From Omnitrophica bacterium RIFCSPLOWO2_01_FULL_45_10b (GTDB taxonomy: Bacteria > Omnitrophota > Omnitrophia > Omnitrophales > Danuiimicrobiaceae): 14,895 nt of DNA. The notes under the pieces were generated by a model. That model saw only the letters and a list, made by a program, of their open reading frames with translations. It ran no database searches and was not told where the DNA came from. Every line of letters starts with the position of its first letter. The first letter of the stretch is position 1. Position numbers and translations under genes: made by a program. The stretch lies in the NCBI GenBank assembly GCA_001804205.1, contig MHFM01000067.1:1620-16514 (forward strand). The letters run 5' to 3'. Below, in pieces: positions 5,996 through 12,586 of this stretch.

Positions 5996-6410
5996 AGTTT
6001 ATATACCCGGTGTTTTTGAGCTCTTTCACGTGGGCCATTTGCAGGCGCTTGAGAAGGCCAAGCGTTTGGGAACGCATTTGATTGTCGGAATCCAGGGAGA
6101 TCAAGGGGTGCGCCGGCAAAAAGGGCATGACCCGACCGTCCGTTTAAATGATAGAAAGAAAATCGTTAGTTCGATAGAATGTGTCGATCAAGTGATCACT
6201 TATTCAAGCCCTGACCAAACAAAAGTTTTAAATTTTTTAAAACCCGATATACTTGCCGTGAGTGAATTTTATGGGCTGGATGACCTGGGCCAGATGGAAA
6301 CGTTGGTTTCTGCCGATCGATTGGGAATTAAGGTAACCCGCATCCCTTATCTCAAAGGCATATCAACTACTTTGATCAAAAGAAAAATCAGGGAGCTGAA
6401 CCGTAAATGA
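5976..6410 (+). CDS. Cytidylyltransferase-like protein (TagD/choline- or ethanolamine-phosphate type)
   Basis: 144 residues, the normal size of a single-domain cytidylyltransferase. The nucleotide-binding HxGH motif is in GVFELFHVGHLQALEKAK (H18, H21), and the second signature KGISTTLIKRKI (127-138) matches the family RTxGISTT element. Enzymes of this type make CDP-glycerol, CDP-choline or CDP-ethanolamine from CTP and the phosphorylated alcohol. It overlaps the LicD gene by 20 bases and the methyltransferase gene by four, so the three should be expressed together. It is the likely source of the CDP-linked donor for LicD. The exact substrate cannot be read from the sequence. The start at 5976 is favoured because it begins just before the first beta strand. 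Confidence 0.87.
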   Translation: MSRKRIRVYIPGVFELFHVGHLQALEKAKRLGTHLIVGIQGDQGVRRQKGHDPTVRLNDRKKIVSSIECVDQVITYSSPDQTKVLNFLKPDILAVSEFYGLDDLGQMETLVSADRLGIKVTRIPYLKGISTTLIKRKIRELNRK

Positions 6411-7069
6411 TTCTCGATTACAGCCGCACAAAATCATTTTGGGACGGGCGGGCAGCCTCTCAAAATGGCAATCAAAAAGCGTTTAATTTGGGCACTTCTG
6501 AGGAACAACATCAAGCCCAAATCTTGAATTTAATGGAACACATACAGGCGGATGACCAAAGCGCCGTGGATTTGGGCTGCGGGGGAGGGCGGATTACGAT
6601 TCCGTTGGCTAAAAAATTAAAGCAGGTTGTCGCCCTTGATTTTTCGGAAAAAGTTTTGGAGGTATTGAAAAAGAATCTTAAAAAACAAAATGTCGGCAAC
6701 GTCACCATCGTGCAAGCAAATTGTTTTGATCCGTTGCAATTGCCGGTGAAGGCCTACGACCTTGTGATTATCTCAGGTGTCTTTTCTTCTTTAAATGATC
6801 CGGACGTTACGAAAACCATTTTGAATGCGAAAAATTTGATGAAGCCCGGCGGTAAGCTGATTGCCAGGGAATCTGTGGGAGTGAACGGCCGCTACGAGAT
6901 TGATAAATTTTCAGAAGAGCTTAGGTGTAATTATTGCGCGATTTACCGCAGCCCTCGTGAAGTTGAAAAACTTTTCATTGAAAATGACTTTAAAGCTAAG
7001 GTTTCAAAATTATTGTATCAGCAACGAACAGAAACCGGCACCTGGTTTTGGGTATTTGAGTCGAATTAA
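6407..7069 (+). CDS. Class I SAM-dependent methyltransferase
   Basis: 220 residues. SAM-binding motif I is AVDLGCGGGRITIPLA (53-68), followed by VVALDFSEKVLEVLKKN for the acidic loop and YDLVIISGVFSSL for motif IV; GGKLIARES is the post-motif strand. The start overlaps the cytidylyltransferase stop as ATGA. Residues 1-30 include YSRTKSFWDGRAASQ, a common start in small-molecule methyltransferases. In this operon the simplest inferred role is methylation of the head-group that the cytidylyltransferase activates or LicD transfers, for example an amino-alcohol phosphate. Methylation of a sugar is equally possible. The 3' flank has an A6C-TT-GT6 hairpin (7068-7083) that may weakly terminate transcription. 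Confidence 0.85.
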   Translation: MILDYSRTKSFWDGRAASQNGNQKAFNLGTSEEQHQAQILNLMEHIQADDQSAVDLGCGGGRITIPLAKKLKQVVALDFSEKVLEVLKKNLKKQNVGNVTIVQANCFDPLQLPVKAYDLVIISGVFSSLNDPDVTKTILNAKNLMKPGGKLIARESVGVNGRYEIDKFSEELRCNYCAIYRSPREVEKLFIENDFKAKVSKLLYQQRTETGTWFWVFESN

Positions 7070-7094
7070 AAAACTTGTTTTTTATTGCCCTGAA

Positions 7095-7113
7095 TGATAT
7101 CATTATGATATCA
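7095..7113. promoter_or_regulatory. Twin-palindrome operator/promoter of vapBC
   Basis: TGATATCA occurs at 7095-7102 and 7106-7113, each self-complementary, with centres 11 bp apart, one DNA turn. A -10-like TATGAT (7104-7109) lies inside. This fits autorepression by the ribbon-helix-helix antitoxin encoded 31 bases downstream. AAAGGAG at 7132-7138 is its ribosome binding site. Confidence 0.6.
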
Positions 7114-7144
7114 AAAACCTCTGCAGGAAGCAAAGGAGATAATC

Positions 7145-7411
7145 ATGAGCGACGTGTTGATTAGGGGAATTTCAAGACCCATACACATTCGAATCCAGAA
7201 ATTTGCTCAATCAAGGAATCTGTCAGTGAATCAAATGCTGATCGAGTTAATTGAACGGGCCGTTAAGAATTTTGAAGAAGTAGAGGAACAGGAAAAAAGC
7301 CGCCAAGAAGCTTTTGAACGAGCACGGCGCTTGCGTGAAGAAATTTACAGGAAGTACGGGAAATTTGATGATTCTACAAAGTTAATTCGCGAAGACCGAG
7401 ACAATCGCTAG
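7145..7411 (+). CDS. vapB: VapB/FitA-type ribbon-helix-helix antitoxin
   Basis: 88 residues. The N-terminal SDVLIRGISRPIHIRIQKFA is the ribbon strand and SRNLSVNQMLIELIERAVKN the two helices of an Arc/FitA-type DNA-binding domain. From about residue 43 the chain is highly charged (EEVEEQEKSRQEAFERARRL) and would form the helix that blocks the toxin active site. A strong AAAGGAG precedes the ATG by six bases. The PIN-domain toxin starts four bases after the stop. The twin TGATATCA sites upstream are its probable operator. Confidence 0.88.
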   Translation: MSDVLIRGISRPIHIRIQKFAQSRNLSVNQMLIELIERAVKNFEEVEEQEKSRQEAFERARRLREEIYRKYGKFDDSTKLIREDRDNR

Positions 7412-7415
7412 CCAT

Positions 7416-7850
7416 ATGATGGAAACCTATATTGTCGATGCATCGGTAGGAGCAAAATGGTTTTTTAAGGAAGAAAATGATCAAGCTGCTCATTACTTAC
7501 TTGATCGCTTGGAGCATCGGAATGTGAGGCTCGTAGTCCCCGATTTTTTTTACATCGAAATTGGCAATATCTGTTGGAAGAGACTTCAGAAAAGAGAACT
7601 GAACGATTCCGTTGCTTTAGCGCTGGTGAATCGTATGGCAAGTTTTCCTCTTGTACGTTATCCAGATGGGGAATTATCAGACGTGGCGTTTGAGAACGCC
7701 ATCCACTATGGTATTTCAGTTTATGACGCTGTTTATCTCTCGCTGGCCGAGATTCATCTTGCCCCGCTGATTACCGCCGATGACGTTCTCATCAAAGCTT
7801 GTAAAAACAGATTTGATTTTATTTTGCCGCTTAAGGAAGTCAGAGTTTAA
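7416..7850 (+). CDS. vapC: VapC-family PIN-domain ribonuclease toxin
   Basis: 144 residues of PIN fold. The four acidic metal ligands are present: D8 in YIVDAS, E48 in FFYIEIGN, D104 in SVYDAVYLSLA, and D122 or D123 in ITADDVL. VapC toxins cleave tRNA or rRNA in the absence of VapB. The start may be either of two adjacent ATGs (7416 or 7419), both four to seven bases after the antitoxin stop. The stop codon overlaps the stop of mlaD on the other strand by four bases, so the two convergent genes share their 3' ends with no room for a terminator. The toxin looks intact. Confidence 0.92.
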   Translation: MMETYIVDASVGAKWFFKEENDQAAHYLLDRLEHRNVRLVVPDFFYIEIGNICWKRLQKRELNDSVALALVNRMASFPLVRYPDGELSDVAFENAIHYGISVYDAVYLSLAEIHLAPLITADDVLIKACKNRFDFILPLKEVRV

Positions 7851-8545
7851 AACACCGAGAATTTGATATAGCGGCGGGGATTTTTCTTGAAGTCCTTAAT
7901 CAGCGCGTCCAGCTCGGAGGCGATTTCAAGCAGGTGATTGTAGAATTGCTCATCGTATAATAATTTTCCGGCCGTTCCTTCTTTTCGATTGACCGCGCTC
8001 AGCATTTTATCCGTCTCACGGAGCACTTGAATGGCTTCCGTCAAGGTTTTATCAAAATCCGAAGCGGCCACTCCCAGAAGCATTTCTCCCTCCAGAAGTG
8101 TTTCGGCTTCTTTTGAGCCGGGCGGAATATCGATGTAACGGTCTCCCAGCATGCCTTGAGTCCGAACGGCAGGGATTGAATCGGTTTTAATACGACTGCG
8201 CACATCCGATCGGATTTCCATGGCCACTTCAATTTGATTTGTGATTGCGGCTGAGACGACAGCCGCTTCCGCTTCGGGTATGATTCCTAAGCTCCTTTGG
8301 GGGTTTTGGACAAATGAAACATCGGCGACTTTTCCAACGACCATGCCGCTCATGGACACCGAGCTGCCTTTTTTAAGCCCTCCCACATCGGTGAGGCGGG
8401 CTTTGACCGTTGTTGTTTTCTTAAACATTAAGCCTTTATCTCCTCCGGCAAAGGTGATCCCCAAAACCAAGATGACCAGTCCTGAAAAAGCAATGATTCC
8501 TACGCGAAAGTCGCTCCATACTCGTTCACTAATCTCTTGACCCAT
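7847..8545 (-). CDS. mlaD: MlaD-like MCE-domain lipid transport protein
   Basis: 232 residues. One N-terminal membrane segment (about 13-33, VGIIAFSGLVILVLGITFAGG) anchors the protein in the inner membrane. A periplasmic MCE domain follows (about 38-145), with VKARLTDVGGLKKGSSVSMSGMVVG at its start and TQGMLGDRYIDI near its end. The loop between the two halves is longer than usual (about 79-105, including a Glu/Ala-rich stretch). The C-terminal 70 residues are predicted helical. MlaD hexamers form a lipid-binding ring on the MlaEF transporter. It is the last gene of an mlaE-mlaF-mlaD operon on the minus strand; AAAGGAG precedes its ATG. No MlaC or MlaB gene is seen nearby. Confidence 0.9.
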   Translation of the reverse strand: MGQEISERVWSDFRVGIIAFSGLVILVLGITFAGGDKGLMFKKTTTVKARLTDVGGLKKGSSVSMSGMVVGKVADVSFVQNPQRSLGIIPEAEAAVVSAAITNQIEVAMEIRSDVRSRIKTDSIPAVRTQGMLGDRYIDIPPGSKEAETLLEGEMLLGVAASDFDKTLTEAIQVLRETDKMLSAVNRKEGTAGKLLYDEQFYNHLLEIASELDALIKDFKKNPRRYIKFSVF

Positions 8546-8562
8546 GGCTACTCCTTTATTCC

Positions 8563-9306
8563 CTATAATGAATCTAGCGTGCTTGCGGTTGACGGATCTA
8601 AAAATGCGCGAACCCGATTGTCCGTACTCTTTTTCAATTCTTCAGGCGTTCCTTCAAAAATGAATTTTCCCTGATGCAGCATTACAATGGTATCGGCAAG
8701 GCGCATGGCGCTTTGAACGTCGTGTGTCACAATCATCATTGTCACTTTTCGGGTTTTGAGTTTGAGAATCAATTGTTCCACGTTATATGAATTGATCGGG
8801 TCAAGCCCAACGGTTGGTTCATCAAAAAGAAAAATCTCAGGATTCGGCGCAAGCGCCCGCGCGATGGCCACACGCTTTTTCATGCCGCCCGAAAGTTGGG
8901 CCGGCTTAAGTTTGAGCGCGCCTTCAAGCCCCACAAACTTAAGCACTTCTTGAACGCGCTTTGATGTGGCTTCCGGATTCATTAATTGACGCTCTCTGAT
9001 GCGGTAGCTTACGTTTTGGCCTACCGTCATCGAATCAAAAAGCGCGCCATGTTGAAACACCATGGCCATTCCCAGCCTGATTTTGACCAGTTCTTGTTCG
9101 GGAAGTTTTGAAATTGCATGGCCTTGAACATAAATTTCACCCGTTTCAGGTTTCAGAAGCCCGAGAATGGCTTTGAGAATCGTGCTTTTTCCAACGCCGC
9201 TTGGGCCCAGCACAACCTTGCTTTCCCCCGGGCGCACATGCAGGTCAATTTCCTGCACCACATCACCACCGCCGTAGTGAAGCGTTACGGATTTGAATCG
9301 AATCAT
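8563..9306 (-). CDS. mlaF: MlaF-like ABC transporter ATPase
   Basis: 247 residues from the ATG at 9306; the open frame runs on to 9426, but that part lies inside mlaE and is Pro/Ser-rich, so I reject it. Walker A is LGPSGVGKST (33-42), the Q-loop is MVFQHGALFDSMTV, the signature is LSGGMKKRVAIARAL, Walker B is IFLFDEPTVGLDP and the H-loop is VTHD. The short FQHGALFDSMTV stretch is typical of the Mkl/MlaF subfamily of lipid importers or exporters. It hydrolyses ATP at the inner membrane to drive lipid movement by MlaE/MlaD. The start is seven bases after the mlaE stop, and mlaD follows after 17 bases. Confidence 0.93.
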   Translation of the reverse strand: MIRFKSVTLHYGGGDVVQEIDLHVRPGESKVVLGPSGVGKSTILKAILGLLKPETGEIYVQGHAISKLPEQELVKIRLGMAMVFQHGALFDSMTVGQNVSYRIRERQLMNPEATSKRVQEVLKFVGLEGALKLKPAQLSGGMKKRVAIARALAPNPEIFLFDEPTVGLDPINSYNVEQLILKLKTRKVTMMIVTHDVQSAMRLADTIVMLHQGKFIFEGTPEELKKSTDNRVRAFLDPSTASTLDSL

Positions 9307-9313
9307 AAGGGCA

Positions 9314-10120
9314 TTACCACCATGTAACGATAAAAATTTTGGTGAGAAGGAAATCAACCGCAAGAATCGAAATGGCGGTGGTGACGACGGCGCGTGTTGT
9401 GGCGTCGCCGACTCCGGCCGATCCAAAACCTGTTCTCATTCCCGAATAACAAGCGACAATTCCAATGATGAAACCAAAGGTGAACGCTTTAATCAGCCCG
9501 CCCCAGATAAACGCGGGGGTCAACACTTCCATCACGGAATCCCAATAAAAAAAAGAACTCACTTGAACGACGCGCGTGGCCACAAACCCACCGCCGACAA
9601 AAGCGATTACATCGCAGAGAATCGTGAGAATAGGGGACATGAGCATGCATGCGACAAGGCGCGGCTCCACCAATTTTTTGATGGGATCGCTTCCTTCGGC
9701 ACGGAGCGCATCAATTTGCTCGCCAATGGACATCGACGCCAATTCTGCGGCAATGGCGCTTCCTGCGCGCGCGGCCACCATCATCGAAGAAAGCACGGGG
9801 CCCATTTCGCGCACAATCGTTGTGCCAAGCGGCCGTCCGAGATACGAAGTGGCGCCGATCGAGCGAAGCTCCACAATACTTTGAAGCGCCGAGACAAGGC
9901 CCATGAAAAGCCCCGTTAGAACAACAATCGGAAGGGAGCCCACGCCGATTTCATCCATATGGCTTCGGGTAATGGTTCGCTTGTAAGGAGGCGTGAAAAT
10001 CGAAATGACGGCCGCTTGCGTAAAACGCGCCATCGAGCCAAGTTCCGCGAAGAAATCGACGAGCGCATTCATCAAATACTGCAGCGGATTTTGAATGAGA
10101 TAAAAGCCAATTTTGCTCAT
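9314..10120 (-). CDS. mlaE: MlaE-like ABC transporter permease
   Basis: 268 residues. The conserved MlaE block REMGPVLSSMMVAARAGSAI followed by AAELASMSIGEQIDAL (104-139) is clear. Membrane stretches lie at about 60-82, 155-182, 203-225 and 245-265. The N-terminal amphipathic part (1-50) matches the interfacial helix of the family. It forms the membrane core of the Mla-type phospholipid transporter. GGGAG lies about eight bases before the ATG at 10120. It is the first gene of the minus-strand mlaEFD operon, divergent from tpx; the promoter should lie in 10121-10412. Confidence 0.93.
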   Translation of the reverse strand: MSKIGFYLIQNPLQYLMNALVDFFAELGSMARFTQAAVISIFTPPYKRTITRSHMDEIGVGSLPIVVLTGLFMGLVSALQSIVELRSIGATSYLGRPLGTTIVREMGPVLSSMMVAARAGSAIAAELASMSIGEQIDALRAEGSDPIKKLVEPRLVACMLMSPILTILCDVIAFVGGGFVATRVVQVSSFFYWDSVMEVLTPAFIWGGLIKAFTFGFIIGIVACYSGMRTGFGSAGVGDATTRAVVTTAISILAVDFLLTKIFIVTWW

Positions 10121-10188
10121 GAAAATACTCCCTTACTTTATCGCCAGTTTATCCCTTCAGCTTAAGCTAGCTTCTGGCATGGCATTTT

Positions 10189-10281
10189 GCTTCGCTTTCC
10201 TCCGCGCGCTGATTTTAGGCGATCGGTCTAAGCAAAATCAGCGGGTACGGCTCCGCCATGTTTTCTGGCGGAGAGCGAAGC
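10189..10281. repeat. Composite palindrome between mlaE and tpx
   Basis: Three nested perfect stems: outer GCTTCGCT (10189-10196) with AGCGAAGC (10274-10281); inner GCTGATTTT (10208-10216) with AAAATCAGC (10234-10242); inner CTCCGCCA (10251-10258) with TGGCGGAG (10266-10273). Together they fold as a multi-branched structure with one outer stem and two hairpins. It fills much of the 292-base divergent gap 10121-10412. Downstream, GGGGATT and AATCCCC (near 10312-10343) form one more hairpin before the tpx ribosome binding site. It could be a dispersed repeat or a terminator region. Confidence 0.6.
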
Positions 10282-10412
10282 CGAGTGTGCGAGTGAAGCA
10301 ATCGTCGCAGGGGATTGCGGAATGGTGTGACGGCATAATCCCCGAAGCATTCCCTCTAGAGGAGGAGAGAGAATTGTGGTACGATAACCGCCCAAATCAG
10401 AAAGGAGTTTTT

Positions 10413-10937
10413 ATGGCACAGGAGAGAAAAGGAGCAATTACGTTTAAAGGGAATCCGATGACCCTGATCGGCCCCGAACTTAAAGTGGGCGCGAAGGCGC
10501 CGGATTTTCAGGTATTGGCAGGCGATCTTTCAACGGTCACGCTTCAAAGTTTTAAAGGCAAGGCCAAACTCATTAGCGTGGTTCCTTCTTTGGATACGCC
10601 GGTGTGCGATCAACAAACAAGGCGGTTCAATGAAGAAGCGGGAAAACTTCCCGCCGATGTGGCCGTGCTGACCATTTCGATGGATTTGCCGTTTGCTCAG
10701 AAGCGATTTTGTTCCACTGCCGGTATTGATAAAATCAAAACGCTTTCCGATCACCGCGAAGCTTCCTTTGGCCAGGCGTTCGGTGTGTTAATCAAGGAAC
10801 TTAAACTCCTGACCCGCGCCGTTTTCATCCTTGGGCCGGATGATCAAGTTCAATACGCGGAATATGTCAAAGAAGTGACGAACCATCCCAATTATGATGC
10901 AGTCCTTGCGTTCTTTAAATCTTCCGTTGGGAAGTGA
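10413..10937 (+). CDS. tpx: Thiol peroxidase Tpx
   Basis: 174 residues from ATG 10413, preceded by AAAGGAG at 10401-10407. The frame is open back to 10113, but that part crosses the palindromes and is not coding. It is an atypical 2-Cys peroxiredoxin: the peroxidatic Cys is C65 in PSLDTPVCDQQTRRFN and the resolving Cys is C100 in DLPFAQKRFCSTAGI. The 35-residue spacing is close to that in E. coli Tpx (34). It reduces lipid and alkyl hydroperoxides using thioredoxin. The N-terminal ITFKGNPMTLIG is also typical of the family. It is a single gene, divergent from mlaE. Confidence 0.95.
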   Translation: MAQERKGAITFKGNPMTLIGPELKVGAKAPDFQVLAGDLSTVTLQSFKGKAKLISVVPSLDTPVCDQQTRRFNEEAGKLPADVAVLTISMDLPFAQKRFCSTAGIDKIKTLSDHREASFGQAFGVLIKELKLLTRAVFILGPDDQVQYAEYVKEVTNHPNYDAVLAFFKSSVGK

Positions 10938-10943
10938 GGCAGT

Positions 10944-10976
10944 ACTGATTTCCCGTAGTCATCAATAAGAATCAGT
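10944..10976 (+). terminator. Possible weak hairpin after tpx
   Basis: ACTGATT (10944-10950) pairs perfectly with AATCAGT (10970-10976), with a 19-base loop and seven bases after the tpx stop. No T-run follows directly, so termination by this hairpin alone is doubtful. Confidence 0.3.
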
Positions 10977-11004
10977 GCGGCCCTTAATTTCTTCAAATTC
11001 GGGC

Positions 11005-11064
11005 TTGTTTATAGACAGGACATATGGTATAGTATTTTTACATTAAAATATGTGACATATGTCA
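11005..11064 (+). promoter_or_regulatory. Promoter and palindromic operator of the HTH-Fic gene
   Basis: TTGTTT (11005-11010) and TATAGT (11028-11033) are separated by 17 bp and make a reasonable sigma-70 type promoter. GACATATG occurs at 11019-11026, inside the promoter, and again at 11054-11061. The second copy is part of the perfect 12-bp palindrome TGACATATGTCA (11053-11064), which contains the start codon itself. No Shine-Dalgarno is visible. The two sites fit binding by the HTH at the N-terminus of the encoded protein. Confidence 0.55.
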
Positions 11065-11991
11065 TATCATATTAGGCATCCCACGTCCTTTCCACTTTCA
11101 GACCGAGACAAGCTGCACGCCCTGATTAAAGAGGCTGGTTTTAAGCGCACCCAGCTGGCGCGGCAACTTGAAGTTACTTATCGGACGGTTCATCGCTGGA
11201 TTGACGGAGGGGTAAGCCCCCATCCTGCCCAGTCCCGCCGAATCGATGAACTTTTTAAAGAGCATGTTGATTTGTCTGGTGTTATCGAAAAGCTTAAAAA
11301 GTCTATTCGTGATCCAATCGCGATTCTCAAAAAAAATACGGAGATCCAGAAACGATTTTTTCTTGAGATGACCTATCAATCAAACGCGATTGAGGGAAGT
11401 CGTATGACGAGAAAGGAAACCGAAAAAGCGTTTGAGGGGAAGGCGGTAAGGGGAAAAGAGCCTTTTGAAATTTTTGAAGCCGTCAACCATCGAAACGCGC
11501 TTTTGGAAGTGATGAATTGTGTGCGGGTGGGTTTTCGAATCGATGAAGCGTATGTGCTTAAATTGCATTCGCTTGTGATGTATAACTTTCACGACAAGCT
11601 GCCTGGAAAATATCGGACGGGATATGTCAATCTTACGAATACCGAGAAACCTTTGCCCTCCGCCCAGGAAGTTCCTGTCAAAATGAGAGAACTGATACGG
11701 GGAATCAACCGTTATGGGAAAGCCCCGGTTACAAAAATTGCGCGCGACCACTACGAATTTGAAAGTATTCATCCTTTTTTTGACGGAAACGGCAGAGTAG
11801 GCAGGTTGCTTATGGTGACGCAGCTTTTAAGCCGTGGTTATCCGCCCGCGATCATTCGCGTTGATGATCGATATGCTTACTATTTTGCCTTAGGAAAAGG
11901 GGACATGGGCGATTTCAAGAATTTAATCCAGCTGGTATGTGACAGTGTTATTCAAGGGTATCGGTTGTTTTTAGGGCTTGAAATTATATAG
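11059..11991 (+). CDS. fic: HTH-Fic domain protein (Fic/AMPylase family)
   Basis: 310 residues. An N-terminal HTH (about 17-50, HALIKEAGFKRTQLARQLEV then TYRTVHRWI) precedes the Fic core. The catalytic motif HPFFDGNGRVGR is complete (H238, D242, R246, R249). The inhibitory-helix motif (S/T)xxxE(G/N) is present as SNAIEG (108-113) ahead of the core, so the enzyme should be self-inhibited until E112 is displaced. Fic enzymes transfer AMP or another phosphate-containing group to Ser/Thr/Tyr of target proteins. The ATG at 11059 lies inside a palindrome, which suggests control by its own HTH. The next gene's promoter starts within its last codons. Targets are unknown. Confidence 0.9.
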   Translation: MSYHIRHPTSFPLSDRDKLHALIKEAGFKRTQLARQLEVTYRTVHRWIDGGVSPHPAQSRRIDELFKEHVDLSGVIEKLKKSIRDPIAILKKNTEIQKRFFLEMTYQSNAIEGSRMTRKETEKAFEGKAVRGKEPFEIFEAVNHRNALLEVMNCVRVGFRIDEAYVLKLHSLVMYNFHDKLPGKYRTGYVNLTNTEKPLPSAQEVPVKMRELIRGINRYGKAPVTKIARDHYEFESIHPFFDGNGRVGRLLMVTQLLSRGYPPAIIRVDDRYAYYFALGKGDMGDFKNLIQLVCDSVIQGYRLFLGLEII

Positions 11992-12006
11992 CTTATTAGC
12001 TATAAT
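11978..12006 (+). promoter_or_regulatory. Near-consensus promoter with internal operator for leaderless XRE-2
   Basis: TTGAAA (11978-11983) and a perfect TATAAT (12001-12006) are exactly 17 bp apart. The XRE start codon begins at 12013, six bases after the -10, so transcription should start at or next to the ATG and give a leaderless message. TATAGCT (11987-11993) and AGCTATA (11998-12004) form a perfect inverted repeat between the two promoter boxes, well placed for repression. The promoter overlaps the last codons of the Fic gene. Confidence 0.75.
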
Positions 12007-12012
12007 TATTGC

Positions 12013-12480
12013 ATGTTTGGCATCGGTCAAAGTCTTTACTTAAAAAGGCTCGAGAAGGGAATGACTCAAATGGAGCTCGTTCGAAAAACGGGCATCCCGC
12101 AGCCCAATGTATCTAAAATTGAGAGAGGCAAGCAGGATCTGACTGTCTCGACACTTCTTAAGATTTGCTCCGCCTTGGAGGCCCATCCCAGCGAATTATT
12201 TGCGTGCGAAGCCAAACCGTTGCGCAAACGAGAGGTTCTTTTCAGCCGCTCACTTGTTGAGAGAATAGCAAGAGCGGTGGTTCATGGAAAGAATGGACTC
12301 AGCCCACGCTGGAGAAGAATTGCCCGCTGGATCAGGGAAGTTCTTCCTCAATCCGCTAAGACCCGCCCGAAACAGAAAAATTTGCATCAGGCATGGATGG
12401 CTCTAAAGCACGAACTGCGCAATGAAGAAATTAAAATCCTTTTTGAGCGCATTGAAGATGAGAAGGGAAGAAGCTCATGA
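12013..12480 (+). CDS. XRE-family HTH regulator, module 2 (putative antitoxin)
   Basis: 155 residues. A classical XRE/lambda-repressor HTH covers residues 5-62: LYLKRLEKGMTQMELVRKTG, IPQPNVSKIERGKQDLTVST, then LLKICSALEAHPSELF. The C-terminal 90 residues are basic and helical, ending in KHELRNEEIKILFERIEDEK. It is probably translated from a leaderless transcript and autorepressed through the TATAGCT/AGCTATA site. Its partner, a nucleotidyltransferase, follows after a 106-base structured element instead of the direct ATGA overlap seen in module 1. The last four bases of the gene region are themselves ATGA. By analogy with module 1 it may be an antitoxin. Confidence 0.87.
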   Translation: MFGIGQSLYLKRLEKGMTQMELVRKTGIPQPNVSKIERGKQDLTVSTLLKICSALEAHPSELFACEAKPLRKREVLFSRSLVERIARAVVHGKNGLSPRWRRIARWIREVLPQSAKTRPKQKNLHQAWMALKHELRNEEIKILFERIEDEKGRSS

Positions 12481-12586
12481 TCCCAACCACCTCTTTGAAA
12501 AGAACGCGCAGTAAAAAGAATATCGTGCGCGTTCTTTTATCTAAACGATTTTGCTGCTTTCAGCAGCGAAGCAAAGAGGTGGTGGG
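12481..12586. repeat. Three-way-junction palindromic element, copy 1, flanked by ATGA
   Basis: The outer stem pairs 12480-12497 (ATCCCAACCACCTCTTTG) with 12572-12588 (CAAAGAGGTGGTGGGAT): 17 bp and one bulged A. Hairpin A pairs AAAAGAACGCGCA (12498-12510) with TGCGCGTTCTTTT (12526-12538), perfect over 13 bp. A linker of about 11 bases leads to hairpin B, GCTGCT (12553-12558) with AGCAGC (12562-12567), extendable by three pairs. ATGA lies on both sides, at 12477-12480 (containing the stop of XRE-2) and 12587-12590 (start of the nucleotidyltransferase). The right arm contains the Shine-Dalgarno-like GAGGTGG and the start codon. Confidence 0.85.

Noticed and set aside
9307..9426. Longer start for MlaF
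   Set aside because: It overlaps mlaE by over 100 bases and is Pro/Ser-rich; the ATG at 9306 begins exactly at the first beta strand of the ABC domain.
9293..9919. 208-codon open frame on the plus strand opposite mlaE
   Set aside because: It is antisense to a clear MlaE gene, has a low-complexity polar composition and no ribosome binding site.
10113..10412. N-terminal extension of the thiol peroxidase frame by 100 residues
   Set aside because: The extension runs across nested palindromes, has no family similarity and ignores the strong AAAGGAG and ATG at 10413.
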